A stretch of 40,696 nt of DNA from the NCBI RefSeq assembly GCF_019966495.1, contig NZ_JAIMIA010000038.1, positions 1-40,696 on the forward strand, in the 5' to 3' direction. The notes under the pieces are model-generated. The model saw only the letters and a program-made list of their open reading frames with translations, was not told the DNA's origin and did no database searches. The position numbers were made by a program, and so were the translations under genes. Below, one piece after another: positions 25,159 to 34,295 of the stretch (positions within the stretch are counted from its first letter, which is position 1; each line of letters opens with the position of its first letter). The stretch comes from Tateyamaria pelophila. Its GTDB lineage: Bacteria; Pseudomonadota; Alphaproteobacteria; Rhodobacterales; Rhodobacteraceae.

Positions 25159-27588
25159 CTAGCCTGCGTCGTCGAGCCCGGATACACGAAAGACCTCAAC
25201 CGGGGCATGAATACCCTTCAATGCGATCGCGCCGACGGCGTCGGCCGAGAAATCATCCTCGACGGCTGTATAGGCGCGCGGGCTCAGCAAAATCTCGCCG
25301 TCATCGGCCTGGTCGCACAATCGCGCGGCCAGATTAACCGCCGTGCCGCTTGCCGTGTAGTCGTACCGCCCCGAGGAACCGACCATGCCCACCGTCGCAT
25401 ATCCCAGCGAGATGCCCACGCCAAAGCCAAGTTTGTGACCATGGCGCCGCCAGCCCTTGCAAAGCTCGCGCATCCGCGCCCGCATCGCAATTCCCAGCCG
25501 CAATGCATCGCCCGCCGGGTCATCGCAGGGCAGCGGATCGTTGAACAGCACCATGATCCCGTCACCCGCCCGGGTATCCACACCAGCCCCATGGGCCGCA
25601 ATCAGCGCGCCCATCTCTTCGTGATAGGATTGAAGCACCTCAATCGTTTCTTCGGGTTCTGCCGTTTCGCAAAAGGCGGTAAAGCCGCGGATATCGCAGA
25701 ACAGTACTCCCAACAGCGCGCGGTGGCTCGCCAGCAGCTTTTCCGACCCTTGCGACACGACCGTATCGGCCACTGCCGCAGGCAAAAAGCGTTTCAGCCG
25801 CCCCATCCGCTCTATCTCGCCGACCTGTTCCTTCACCCGATCGCCAAGTTCGGCATTCAGAGTCTCGAGCGCTTTGAATTGACGCACATTCTCGATGGCA
25901 ATCACCGCTTGCGCGGCGAAACTTTCAACAAGAGCAATCTGATCATCGCTAAAGGCGAGGACATCGCGGCGATAGAGCGCGATATTACCGATGGCTTGCC
26001 CCCCATGGATCAAAGGGACGGCCAAGAATGTCCGAATACCTTCAACATCCACCATTTCACGGCGCGTCGGCTCTCCCTCCCGATACCGCTCGGTATCTTT
26101 GAGGTCCACGCACTGCGTCACGATCCCGTCGCGCATCGAACGTTCAGTGTAAAGCTCGTGGACATAATCGCCCCCTTCAAGATTCCAGACCGTCTTGCCG
26201 ACCTGGATCAGTCGCAAATCATCCCCCCAATGCGCGACCAGTCGCCCGGCTTTGCGATCCGGATCGACGATATTCAGGCTTGCCATCGGAGATCCGCATA
26301 AGGTTGCCGCCCGGTTCAGGATCATATCAAAGACCGGCGCTTCGTCGTCGCGGCTCTTGCTGATCAGTTCCAGTACTTCAGCCGAAGCACGCTCCCGCTT
26401 GAGCCGTGTCTGGATTTCACGAAACTGGCGCACGTTCTCGATAGCAATGACCGCTTGGGCCGCAAAACTGCGTACCAACGCTTCATCTTCGTCAGAAAAC
26501 GGCGACACCTCGCGACGGTACAGGATAATTGCCCCAATCCCTTGCCCATCGTGTACCAGGGGCACCGCAATTACGCTGCGGATACCGCCAATCTCAACTG
26601 TTGCCACACGACCCGGATTACCCTTCCGATACAGGTCATCATCCTTGATGTCGGCGTAGCGCAGCACTCTGCATTCCCGAATGGCCCGGACGGCGTATAG
26701 TTCTGAACTCTCGAAGTCTTGATGAAATCCATCAAGCATTTTGGCGTATTCAGGCACAGCGCCGCAATGTGCGGGAATGCTCACAAACTCTCGGTTCTGG
26801 TCAGCCAACGACAGAATTGCCATGGGGGCGTTACACAAGCGCGATGCGCTTTCGAGGATAATGTCGAAAACTGGCAAATCATCGTCGCGCGACTGGCTGA
26901 TGACCTCGAGAATTCTCCGCGTAGCCCCTTCCCGATCCAGCCGGATCTGCACTTCACGGAATTGACGCACGTTTTCGATGGCGATGACGGCTTGGGCGGC
27001 AAAGGTTTCAACCAGTTCGATGTGCCGTTTTTCAAACGGCAGCACTTCAAGCCGGAACAGCGTGATGCAACCGATGGCGTCCCCGCCTTTCATCAGCGGC
27101 ACGAACAGAACGCTGCGGATGCCGATGTCATCCACCATCGAGCGTACGACTGGGCTGTTGGCGGCGTAAAGGTCGCTGTCTCCCATGTCGGAAAACGCGA
27201 CCAGCCTGCCTTCGAGAATACAGCGCGCCGCATAGGACACGTTGCCATCCATCGGCATCCGGCCCTGACGGAAGTGATCCAGCGAGTTTTCGGGAACGCC
27301 ACGCTGCGCCGCCAATGTCTGAAGAGTGTCGCCCTTTTTCGCCAAAATAAGCCCTGACATCGGCGCGCCACACAGCGCTTGGGCATTTTTCAGGATGGCG
27401 TCGAAGACCGGCAAATCGTCACTTCGGCTTTGGCTGATCGCGTCCAGGATTTCGCGCGTCGCAGCTTCACGCTCAAGCGCTTGCGTCAGCCTGGCCTGCG
27501 TATCGTCGATGCTGTGTGTGTTCTGCTGGTCGTCCAACGTCGCGCCCCAATTCCCCGCCTCGCAAGCAACAACGTAGACGGGTGACAT
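25159..27588 (-). CDS. Triple-GAF adenylate/guanylate cyclase
   Basis: 809-residue soluble signalling protein made of three tandem GAF sensor domains and a C-terminal class III cyclase. The GAF units span about 35-210, 215-389 and 397-571, and each ends in the identical 15-residue block FAAQAVIAIENVRQF (196-210, 375-389, 557-571). Each also has ISQSR/ISKSR at its start and a VPL motif. A coiled-coil-like linker (572-600) leads to the cyclase domain with metal-binding D632 (VLFCDIRGFTAF) and D676 (RAGDGIMVLFNDP), then YTASGTAVNLAARL. No membrane helix. The start at 27588 is weakly supported by a ribosome-binding site. The ligands of the GAF domains are unknown. Confidence 0.9.
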   Translation of the reverse strand: MSPVYVVACEAGNWGATLDDQQNTHSIDDTQARLTQALEREAATREILDAISQSRSDDLPVFDAILKNAQALCGAPMSGLILAKKGDTLQTLAAQRGVPENSLDHFRQGRMPMDGNVSYAARCILEGRLVAFSDMGDSDLYAANSPVVRSMVDDIGIRSVLFVPLMKGGDAIGCITLFRLEVLPFEKRHIELVETFAAQAVIAIENVRQFREVQIRLDREGATRRILEVISQSRDDDLPVFDIILESASRLCNAPMAILSLADQNREFVSIPAHCGAVPEYAKMLDGFHQDFESSELYAVRAIRECRVLRYADIKDDDLYRKGNPGRVATVEIGGIRSVIAVPLVHDGQGIGAIILYRREVSPFSDEDEALVRSFAAQAVIAIENVRQFREIQTRLKRERASAEVLELISKSRDDEAPVFDMILNRAATLCGSPMASLNIVDPDRKAGRLVAHWGDDLRLIQVGKTVWNLEGGDYVHELYTERSMRDGIVTQCVDLKDTERYREGEPTRREMVDVEGIRTFLAVPLIHGGQAIGNIALYRRDVLAFSDDQIALVESFAAQAVIAIENVRQFKALETLNAELGDRVKEQVGEIERMGRLKRFLPAAVADTVVSQGSEKLLASHRALLGVLFCDIRGFTAFCETAEPEETIEVLQSYHEEMGALIAAHGAGVDTRAGDGIMVLFNDPLPCDDPAGDALRLGIAMRARMRELCKGWRRHGHKLGFGVGISLGYATVGMVGSSGRYDYTASGTAVNLAARLCDQADDGEILLSPRAYTAVEDDFSADAVGAIALKGIHAPVEVFRVSGLDDAG

Positions 27589-27690
27589 TAACGTGACCAG
27601 TCAAATGGGCAGCGGAGACGCGCATTCGCTCTGTTCCATCCTCAGATTGAGCGGTTGAACTGCCATCAACGCCTTTTCAGGACCTTGGAT

Positions 27691-27721
27691 TTGGCCTGCC
27701 CAACGGACTTGGGCAGGCCAA
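27691..27721 (-). terminator. Hairpin at the 3' end of the DHPS operon
   Basis: A 13-bp perfect GC-rich stem (27691-27703 with 27709-27721, five-base loop) begins 11 bases after the comE stop on the minus strand. No long U-tract follows, so it may be a weak terminator or an mRNA 3'-end stabiliser. It marks the end of the operon that starts near 35.7 kb. Confidence 0.65.
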
Positions 27722-27731
27722 TTGTTTGCCT

Positions 27732-28286
27732 TTAAGCCTGAACCGCTTTCATGAAGCGATCTTTGATGACCACAGGGTCCTTGGTGATGACCGGCAGCTT
27801 GATGTTACCGCTCTCGCATTTGCACACGATGATGGTCATCTTTTTGCTGTCGATGGCCGCTTGCAGCACCGTGCCGGTGTCTTCGGCCTTGCACGTCACC
27901 ACGTTTTCGCAGCCGCACGCCGCCGCCACGTTTTCAAGCTTGGTTTTCTTGCCCGCATAGGTGGGCTGATCCCCGGTCGATCCATAGGAGCCATTATCAA
28001 TAATCAGCAAGATATAGTTGTCTGCCACATTGTTGGCGATGGTCGGCAGCGTGCCAAGGTTCGTCAGAACGGACCCATCCCCATCAATGGAAATCACGGT
28101 CTTGGGTTGCGACAAGGCAAGGCCCAGACCGATGGAGGAGGACAGACCCATCGTGCCCAGCATGTAGAAATTGGTGGGCTGATCATCGATCATGTGCAAT
28201 TCTTGGCTGGGCAGCCCGATGTTGCAGACGACAAGGTGGTCACGGAGAATGGGCGCGATCTCGCGCAGGATTTCGGAACGGATCAT
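27732..28286 (-). CDS. comE: Sulfopyruvate decarboxylase beta subunit
   Basis: 184-residue thiamine-diphosphate-binding half of sulfopyruvate decarboxylase, which converts 3-sulfopyruvate to sulfoacetaldehyde and CO2. The TPP/Mg motif is visible: SIDGDGSVLTNLG (GDG at 69-71) through IIDNGSYGS (N98). The GTMGLSSSIGLGLAL segment is also typical. The start ATG 28286 overlaps the comD stop by four bases (ATGA) and gives the expected length; the longer frame to 28346 lies inside comD. Phosphonopyruvate decarboxylase is the close alternative, but that enzyme is usually one chain, and the neighbours here are sulfonate genes. Last gene of the operon. Confidence 0.88.
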   Translation of the reverse strand: MIRSEILREIAPILRDHLVVCNIGLPSQELHMIDDQPTNFYMLGTMGLSSSIGLGLALSQPKTVISIDGDGSVLTNLGTLPTIANNVADNYILLIIDNGSYGSTGDQPTYAGKKTKLENVAAACGCENVVTCKAEDTGTVLQAAIDSKKMTIIVCKCESGNIKLPVITKDPVVIKDRFMKAVQA

Positions 28287-28789
28287 TGGTCGCCATAGCC
28301 TCCCCAGAAGTTGGCATCGGTCAGGATCGCGACCGGCTTGTTGCACATGAATGTGTATTTCAGGATCGCATCCAGCTCTTCCACATCCGACTGATGGTGA
28401 AAGTGATAGGTGGGGATGTTCATCTGGGCCAGAAGGGCCTTGGTGTGCACAGCCATCTCGACCTGACAGGCCACAGGCTCGCGCAGCTCACCGCGATACG
28501 AGATCAGCATCGGCAAAGGCATCCGGTAATACTGGATCAGCGTCGCCAGCGTGTTGATGGTGACCCCGATGGCGGTGTTTTGCATGATGATCGCAGGGCG
28601 CTTGCCACCCATATGGGCCCCGGCACACAGCCCCATCCCCTCGTCTTCCTTGTTGGAAGGAATGTGGAAAATCTCGTCGCGGGCGTCGATCTCTTCGATC
28701 ACACCGGCCAACTGCTTGCAGGGGACCGTGGTGACAAAGGAGACGTCATTGGCGACAAGATCATCCGTGATCTTCTTGTCGATGTTCAT
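28283..28789 (-). CDS. comD: Sulfopyruvate decarboxylase alpha subunit
   Basis: 168-residue partner of ComE, corresponding to the N-terminal (PYR) half of TPP decarboxylases. The conserved glutamate region is NKEDEGMGLCAGAHMGGKRPAIIMQNTAIG (about 46-75), where the glutamate activates the cofactor of the partner. It ends ILTDANFWGGYGDQ. The pair would feed sulfoacetaldehyde to sulfoacetaldehyde acetyltransferase (Xsc), which is not in the window. It lies 83 bases after the universal stress protein gene on the same strand and overlaps comE. Confidence 0.88.
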   Translation of the reverse strand: MNIDKKITDDLVANDVSFVTTVPCKQLAGVIEEIDARDEIFHIPSNKEDEGMGLCAGAHMGGKRPAIIMQNTAIGVTINTLATLIQYYRMPLPMLISYRGELREPVACQVEMAVHTKALLAQMNIPTYHFHHQSDVEELDAILKYTFMCNKPVAILTDANFWGGYGDQ

Positions 28790-28872
28790 CAGGGGGGCCT
28801 TTCAGGTTGGGGCATCAAATATCTGGCGCGTGAATGTATGCGCAGGTCGGTTTGAGAACGGTTTTGTTTATG

Positions 28873-29286
28873 TCAGTCCGAAGTCCGATGGACGTGTACG
28901 GCACAATTCGCATGACGCACCACGCGTGCCGCAGTCGAGCCGAGGAAATAGTCGCTCAAACCCGGTCTGTGAGAGCCCATCACGATACAATCGATACCGT
29001 TGGCATTGGCGAAATCAATGATCGAGCGCGATGAGTGGCCCGTGATGAGGACGGGCGTTACATTTTGCAAACCCGCGACTTTTTCGGCCATCGTCGCCTT
29101 GGCGCGAGCCACCCCGGCCTCGATTGCGCCCTCATCAAGATAAGCCTTCGCAGATCCTTGAACCTCTTCGTGCACGTGCAGCGCGATGATCTCGCAGTCG
29201 TCATCTCCGACGGCCCTGGCAACAGCAAGCGTGTGCGGCGAGATGTTGTGGTCAAGCGCCATTGGCACGAGGATTTTGCTGTACAT
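28873..29286 (-). CDS. Universal stress protein (UspA family)
   Basis: 137-residue single-domain Usp with the ATP-binding signature G-x2-G-x9-G-S seen near the C-terminus (VMGSHRPGLSDYFLGSTAARVVRHA). It begins MYSKILVPMALD, typical of the fold. Genes of this family are often found within TRAP transporter operons, where one (TeaD) is known to modulate a TRAP transporter in Halomonas. Here it lies between the alcohol dehydrogenase and comD in the DHPS operon, so a similar transporter-linked role is a reasonable inference but not shown. Confidence 0.9.
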   Translation of the reverse strand: MYSKILVPMALDHNISPHTLAVARAVGDDDCEIIALHVHEEVQGSAKAYLDEGAIEAGVARAKATMAEKVAGLQNVTPVLITGHSSRSIIDFANANGIDCIVMGSHRPGLSDYFLGSTAARVVRHANCAVHVHRTSD

Positions 29287-29317
29287 GTTATCTCTCCATC
29301 ATCTGTTGGCGGCTTTG

Positions 29318-30298
29318 TCAGGGCCAAGGGTGCAGGACAATCTTTGGCGAGGCAACCGTGCCCGCCCGCAGGTCGGAAAAGGCAGCCGCACCATCTGCCA
29401 AAGCCCGCGTTTCAATCCAGTCAAGCGGACCAAGCCGACTATCAAAGATTGCCTGGGCCGTGTCGCGGAAATCCTGCGCAGTGTATGTATAGGTGCCGAT
29501 GAAGGTGATCTCTTGCAAAGTCATCCGGCGGATATCAAGCCCGCCCATATCTTCACCCAAACCAATATGCACAATCACCCCACCCGGTTCCGTATGGGCC
29601 GATGCCGTCGCACGGGTTGCGGCATAGCCCACCGCGTCTATCACCATACCATATTGGCCTTGAGCTGTCGCCGTGGTGTCTTGCCCGCACGCCTCCTGCA
29701 AAAATTGACGGCGGGCGGCGTTCGGCTCAACGATCGTGACCTCTTGCAGTCCTTGCGCCTTGAACGCCAAAGCCGCCGCGAGACCAATCGCTCCACCGCC
29801 AATGATGAGCGCGCGCTTGTCCGCTCCGGGATCAAGCGCTTCAAGCCCAAGACGCACGGCATGCCAACTGACGGCCAGCGGTTCCGCCAGTGCGGCATGG
29901 TCCAGCGAAACGGTATCGGGAACCTCAATCAGGTTGTCGGAGGGCATGGCCACATATTGGGCAAAGGCCCCTTCGCGCGGCGGCATCGAGATGATCTGAC
30001 GTCCCGGGCACAGATTTTCACGCCCGGTCTTGCAGGCGGTGCATGTGCCGCAATGAACCAGAGGATTGATTGTGACCCGTATGCCATCCCGCGGGCCGCC
30101 CATGATGACACCGGCAGCCTCATGCCCGAGGATCAGCGGCGCGGGCCTGCGCGCATCATGCCCCAGATAGGCGTGCATGTCAGAGCCGCAGATGCCGACG
30201 GCATCAATGCGCACGACCTCTTCGCCCGGCGCAGGCACCGGATCAGCGGCATCCCGAAACCCGAGGGTTTCCACCCCATCATAAATCAGCGCTTTCAT
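29318..30298 (-). CDS. Zinc-dependent alcohol dehydrogenase, probable DHPS 2-dehydrogenase
   Basis: 326-residue medium-chain dehydrogenase. Catalytic zinc ligands are C37 (GICGSD) and H59-E60 (LGHEAAG). The structural zinc site is C83, C86, C89 and C97 (HCGTCTACKTGRENLC). A Rossmann site follows (ALIIGGGAIGLAAAL). The start ATG 30298 overlaps the upstream SDR stop by four bases. In known DHPS operons two dehydrogenases (HpsO and HpsP) interconvert the DHPS enantiomers through a ketone. With the neighbouring SDR this protein fits that pair, but which letter belongs to which family is not certain from the sequence, so no symbol is given. Confidence 0.88.
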   Translation of the reverse strand: MKALIYDGVETLGFRDAADPVPAPGEEVVRIDAVGICGSDMHAYLGHDARRPAPLILGHEAAGVIMGGPRDGIRVTINPLVHCGTCTACKTGRENLCPGRQIISMPPREGAFAQYVAMPSDNLIEVPDTVSLDHAALAEPLAVSWHAVRLGLEALDPGADKRALIIGGGAIGLAAALAFKAQGLQEVTIVEPNAARRQFLQEACGQDTTATAQGQYGMVIDAVGYAATRATASAHTEPGGVIVHIGLGEDMGGLDIRRMTLQEITFIGTYTYTAQDFRDTAQAIFDSRLGPLDWIETRALADGAAAFSDLRAGTVASPKIVLHPWP

Positions 30299-31056
30299 TT
30301 CGCGGTATATCCTCCATCCACCATCAGCACCTGACCGGTGACATAGCCAGATGCGTCGGAGCACAAAAACAGCAGCGGGCCGTCGATGTCTTCCATACGA
30401 CCATTGCGACCCACGCAGGTTTGTGCGGCATTGCGCGCCGCACGCTCGGGGTCATCAAAGACGGCCTTGGTCAGCTCCGTTGGAAAGAAGCCCGGCCCGA
30501 TCGCATTGGCCGTAATCCCGTCCTTTGACCAACTTTCCGCCATGGCGCGCGTCATCTGGCCAACACCTGCCTTGGTCGTGCCGTAAGCGATGCCCCCGGC
30601 GAAGGCCCGCGTCGTCTGTAGCGAGGCAAAGTGCACGATCCGTCCCCAGCCTTTGGCCTGCATCGCGGGTACCAGGGCCTGGCTCAGAAAGAAAGGGGCG
30701 GACAGGTTCAATGCCAGCGTGATGTCCCAGCCCTCCTCCGTGACGTCGCTCGCCGCTTCACGGGTGTTGATGCCCGCCGCGTGCACAATGATGTCTGGCG
30801 ATCCGAACGGGGCCGCGACCTGCTGTGCCAATGTTGCGATACAGGTGCGATCTGCGAGGTTCGCCACCACATAGGCCGCCGCATCCCCTGCATCGGCTTG
30901 CCAACGGGCCAGTTCATCAACCCGCCGGGCCACACCGACCACCCGCGCGCCCGCAGCCATCAATACGTCGGCGGAACGCTGTCCCAGCCCGGAACTTGCG
31001 CCGGTTACGCAAGCCACCCGGCCGGTCAGATCAAACAAGGCGCGTGGATCAGCCAT
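30295..31056 (-). CDS. Short-chain dehydrogenase, probable DHPS 2-dehydrogenase
   Basis: 253-residue classical SDR. Coenzyme motif VTGASSGLG (17-25), the HAAG motif (92-95), catalytic S145, Y158 and K162, and the C-terminal YVTGQVLMVDGGYTAK are all intact. Its start overlaps the HpsN-like stop by eight bases and its stop overlaps the alcohol dehydrogenase start by four, so the three enzymes are translationally linked. Likely role, by operon context: oxidation or reduction at carbon 2 of one DHPS enantiomer. Confidence 0.88.
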   Translation of the reverse strand: MADPRALFDLTGRVACVTGASSGLGQRSADVLMAAGARVVGVARRVDELARWQADAGDAAAYVVANLADRTCIATLAQQVAAPFGSPDIIVHAAGINTREAASDVTEEGWDITLALNLSAPFFLSQALVPAMQAKGWGRIVHFASLQTTRAFAGGIAYGTTKAGVGQMTRAMAESWSKDGITANAIGPGFFPTELTKAVFDDPERAARNAAQTCVGRNGRMEDIDGPLLFLCSDASGYVTGQVLMVDGGYTAK

Positions 31057-32356
31057 CGGCTGTCAGGTCAAACGTCTCGTCGGGAAAGTACTTGGCCAGA
31101 CGCACATCAGCGGCGCGAGCATGGCCTTCCATGCCTTCCAGACGGGAAATCCGGGCTGTCGCTTCGGCCACGGATTTGGAGCCTTCGCGCGTGGCCCGCT
31201 GCCATGTGACGATCTTCATGTATTTGTGTACCGACAAACCGCCTGTGTAATTCGCAGCACCTGACGTTGGCAGCACGTGGTTCGTGCCTGACGCCTTGTC
31301 GCCGTAAGACACGGTTGTCTCCTCGCCCAGGAACAACGATCCGTAACAGGTCAGACGGTCCAACCACCAATCCAGGTCTTCGGCCTGAACGGTCAGGTGC
31401 TCCGGCGCATAGGCGTCGGAGGTCGCCGCCATTTCTTCACGGTCTGCGCACAAAATCACTTCAGCATAGTCGCGCCATGCCGCGAAAGCGTTCTCGCGGT
31501 TCACGTCCGGCAGATCGTCGATCAGGGTCGGCACCATCTCCATCACCTTCTCGGCCAGCGCACGGTCATCGGTAACCAGCCAGACGGGCGAGTTATACCC
31601 GTGCTCTGCCTGACTGACCAAATCGGTTGCCACGATATGCGCGTCCGCAGAACCATCTGCCAGAACAAGGCTATCGGTGGGACCCGCGATCATGTCGATG
31701 CCGACTCGTCCGAACAGGATGCGCTTGGCTTCAGCCACAAACTGGTTGCCGGGGCCCACGAGAATGTTGGCCTTGGGCAATCCAAACAGGCCGAATGTCA
31801 TGGCAGCGACGCCCTGCACGCCGCCCATGGCGAGGATCTTGTCCGCGCCGCAGATATGCGCCGCATAGATGATCGCCGGGGCCACGCCGACACCCGGCCG
31901 CGGCGGGGAACACGCCGTGATATGAGTACAGCCTGCGACTTTGGCGGTGGTCACCGTCATGATCGCGCTGGCAATATGGCTATAGCGCCCACCTGGGACA
32001 TAGCAGCCCGCCGCATCCACCGGAATGGCGCGCTGCCCTACGGTCATACCCGGCACGACCTCATATTCGATATCGGCGACGGTTGCTTTTTGTGCCTCGG
32101 CAAAACGGCGCACGTTGTCATGGGAAAACCGAATGTCGGACTTCAGTTTTTCGGGCACCACGGCACAGGCTGCTTCGATCTCTTCCGCAGTCAGCAGGAC
32201 ATTGCCTTCGTACTGATCGAACTTGGCCGCGTATTCCAACGCTGCCGCGTCGCCTCCAGCCTCGATATCATCAAGAATCTTGGACACGATCTCCTTCACA
32301 TCCGACGCCCCGGAAGACGAAGTGAGCGTGGCTTTCTTTAGATACTCAACAGGCAT
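31049..32356 (-). CDS. hpsN: Sulfopropanediol 3-dehydrogenase HpsN-like (histidinol dehydrogenase family)
   Basis: 435-residue zinc enzyme of the HisD fold. All signature residues are present at consistent offsets from E. coli HisD: zinc ligands Q249, H252, D353 and H412, and catalytic E319-H320 (AYAPEHL). HpsN is the HisD relative that oxidises (R)-2,3-dihydroxypropane-1-sulfonate with two NAD+ to (R)-3-sulfolactate. The assignment rests on context: TRAP genes upstream, SDR and zinc dehydrogenase downstream, comDE at the end, and no his genes. The start ATG 32356 has AGGA eight bases upstream; the frame upstream lies inside the TRAP gene. It follows the TRAP large permease by 10 bases. Confidence 0.85.
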   Translation of the reverse strand: MPVEYLKKATLTSSSGASDVKEIVSKILDDIEAGGDAAALEYAAKFDQYEGNVLLTAEEIEAACAVVPEKLKSDIRFSHDNVRRFAEAQKATVADIEYEVVPGMTVGQRAIPVDAAGCYVPGGRYSHIASAIMTVTTAKVAGCTHITACSPPRPGVGVAPAIIYAAHICGADKILAMGGVQGVAAMTFGLFGLPKANILVGPGNQFVAEAKRILFGRVGIDMIAGPTDSLVLADGSADAHIVATDLVSQAEHGYNSPVWLVTDDRALAEKVMEMVPTLIDDLPDVNRENAFAAWRDYAEVILCADREEMAATSDAYAPEHLTVQAEDLDWWLDRLTCYGSLFLGEETTVSYGDKASGTNHVLPTSGAANYTGGLSVHKYMKIVTWQRATREGSKSVAEATARISRLEGMEGHARAADVRLAKYFPDETFDLTADG

Positions 32357-32366
32357 TTCTATGATC

Positions 32367-33695
32367 CTACTTGTAGATTTCTGGCAGGAACGTTGTCGAA
32401 ATCGCGGGGATGTAAGCGATGAACAGGACAACAACGAACATGCATAAAACGAATGGTACGGCGCGGGCGGCAATCTTGAGGATGGATTCGCCCGTTATCC
32501 CGGAAACAACAAAAAGGTTGAGTCCGAGAGGCGGCGTAATAAACCCAACACCCAGTGCAGTGATCATCATGATACAGAACTGTATCTCATTCATGCCGAT
32601 GTTATCTGCCAGCGGTTTCAAGATGGGTGCAAGGATTACTATGTTTGGAGTCGTCTCCATCACGCAACCTGCAGCAATAAGAATACCGATCATAAGTAAA
32701 ATCAAAATCCACGGCTCATTTGTCAGCCCCGTGATCGATGTCACGAATCCCTGAGGCACCCCCATGATCGCAAGCGCCTCGGCCAGCGGGGCGGAAAACG
32801 CGATAATGGGCAGAATCACCCCGTTCACCTTGGCGGAGCTGAGCAACATCGCAGGGAAATCGGCCAGTTTCAGCGTGCCCATGACAAAGCCCATGATGAT
32901 CGTCACGATGACGGCTGTGGCACCCGCTTCCGTTGGCGTCAAACGGCCGGAGAAGATGCCGTAAAAAATGATGCCGGGCACGATGAACGCGTACCAGCCT
33001 GACGCCAGCGAGCGGCGCAGGTTCGCAAACCACTCCGAAAACGTCAGCATGCCGCCGCCTTCGTAGTCGTAGATGCGGTTGACGATCAGGTTTGTGATCA
33101 GGATCGAGAACAGGATCGCAAGGCCGGGGATCAACGCCGCCAGAAACAGGGTCGAGGCGGAAATGCCCAGCACAAGGCCGATGATGATGTAGGCAATCGA
33201 TGGTGGGATCAGGATGCCGGTACAGGCCCCGGCAGCAACCAGCGCACAGGCGTAGGGGCGCGGATATCCGCTCTCGACCAGACGGGCGATCGTCATCCGA
33301 CCCACAGCCGCAGCACCCGCCGCGTCTGAGCCGGAGATTGCGGCAAACATGCCGCAGACAAGCACGGTGGCAGAGCCAAAGCCCCCCTTGGCAAAATTGG
33401 TCAGCGCCTCGGCCACATCCAGAAATTTCCGCGAGAGACCCGTGCGCACCAGCACGTCACCGGTCAGGATGAACAATGGCACCGCTGTGAGCGCAAAGGC
33501 GTCGATCCCGGAAAACAGGCTCTCTCCCACAAGACTGAGCGGCAGATCGCCGGACATCCACAGCATGACGATCGCTGCCGATCCGATGGCCGCCCACACG
33601 GGTACGGCGAGCCCGATCAGCGCCACGAACAAAATTACGGGCACATAGAAGTCCCAGCCCAGGTCGACCGTCTGATTGATTTGTTGCCAAAGCAT
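32367..33695 (-). CDS. TRAP transporter large permease (DctM family)
   Basis: 442-residue inner-membrane protein with about 12 hydrophobic helices, the ion-driven permease of a tripartite ATP-independent periplasmic transporter. The family motifs SGSDAAGAAAVGRMTIARLVESGYPR (about 121-146), GILIPPSIAYIIIG and ITPPLGLNLFVVSGI are visible. It works with the small permease 11 bases upstream and the periplasmic binding protein. In Roseobacter DHPS clusters the corresponding TRAP genes are called hpsKLM. The substrate is inferred from the adjoining HpsN-like operon. Confidence 0.93.
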   Translation of the reverse strand: MLWQQINQTVDLGWDFYVPVILFVALIGLAVPVWAAIGSAAIVMLWMSGDLPLSLVGESLFSGIDAFALTAVPLFILTGDVLVRTGLSRKFLDVAEALTNFAKGGFGSATVLVCGMFAAISGSDAAGAAAVGRMTIARLVESGYPRPYACALVAAGACTGILIPPSIAYIIIGLVLGISASTLFLAALIPGLAILFSILITNLIVNRIYDYEGGGMLTFSEWFANLRRSLASGWYAFIVPGIIFYGIFSGRLTPTEAGATAVIVTIIMGFVMGTLKLADFPAMLLSSAKVNGVILPIIAFSAPLAEALAIMGVPQGFVTSITGLTNEPWILILLMIGILIAAGCVMETTPNIVILAPILKPLADNIGMNEIQFCIMMITALGVGFITPPLGLNLFVVSGITGESILKIAARAVPFVLCMFVVVLFIAYIPAISTTFLPEIYK

Positions 33696-33706
33696 TGCCT
33701 ATCCCC

Positions 33707-34219
33707 TCAATCGAACAGTGTATCGCCTTCGTAGACATCGACACCGTCTCGCAGGGCTCTGAGGTCTCGAAGGAAGGATTGCAGCAATCGCCAGATCATC
33801 AGCGTAAAGCCGACAGGCACAGCCATGATGAACCAAACCTTCGAGATGCGAAGACCGTCCGTGACCGACCCGAATTTCGCCGAGACGAGAACCGTCTCGA
33901 TCGACCAGAAGAGCGCGACAAGCGCCACAGCGAACATCACCAGATCGCCGAAAATATACAGCAGCGCCTTGGGACGCGGCCCGAGGTAGTGCATCACCAC
34001 GTCAATCCGGATGTGCGCGCGCTCTTTCACGGCGACGGCAGCGCCGACCCACGCCAGATAGATGAAGGAATAGCGCACAATCTCTTCCCCCCAGATGGAC
34101 GAATACGAGAACACCTCGCGTCGCAGCACCTCGATGGCCATGGTCACGACCAGCATCACGTAGAAGCCCAGCAGCAGCCATCGTTCCGCGTTGCGATCAA
34201 TATTTCGCAAGGTTTCCAT
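33707..34219 (-). CDS. TRAP transporter small permease (DctQ family)
   Basis: 170-residue membrane protein with four predicted helices (about 14-32, 46-64, 86-108, 127-146). The family pattern WGEEIVRYSFIYLAWVGAAVAVKERAHIRID (about 43-73) is clear. The start ATG 34219 has a strong GGAGGG site. It lies 112 bases after the binding-protein gene; that gap holds a strong hairpin that may reduce expression of the permeases relative to the binding protein. Confidence 0.9.
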   Translation of the reverse strand: METLRNIDRNAERWLLLGFYVMLVVTMAIEVLRREVFSYSSIWGEEIVRYSFIYLAWVGAAVAVKERAHIRIDVVMHYLGPRPKALLYIFGDLVMFAVALVALFWSIETVLVSAKFGSVTDGLRISKVWFIMAVPVGFTLMIWRLLQSFLRDLRALRDGVDVYEGDTLFD

Positions 34220-34295
34220 ACGCCCTCCAGTGGTTACAGACAGATCCGCCCCGGTCCCAAAGACCAGATCAAAAACCTGCTTTGTTCAGTGAAAG

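Noticed and set aside
27732-28789. Phosphonopyruvate decarboxylase
   Set aside because: It is homologous, but the split two-subunit form and the sulfonate context favour sulfopyruvate decarboxylase. No phosphonate genes are present.
31049-32356. Annotation as histidinol dehydrogenase of histidine biosynthesis
   Set aside because: The fold and zinc ligands are those of HisD, but the gene lies between a TRAP transporter and dehydrogenases with comDE and has no his neighbours. HpsN is the better-supported assignment.
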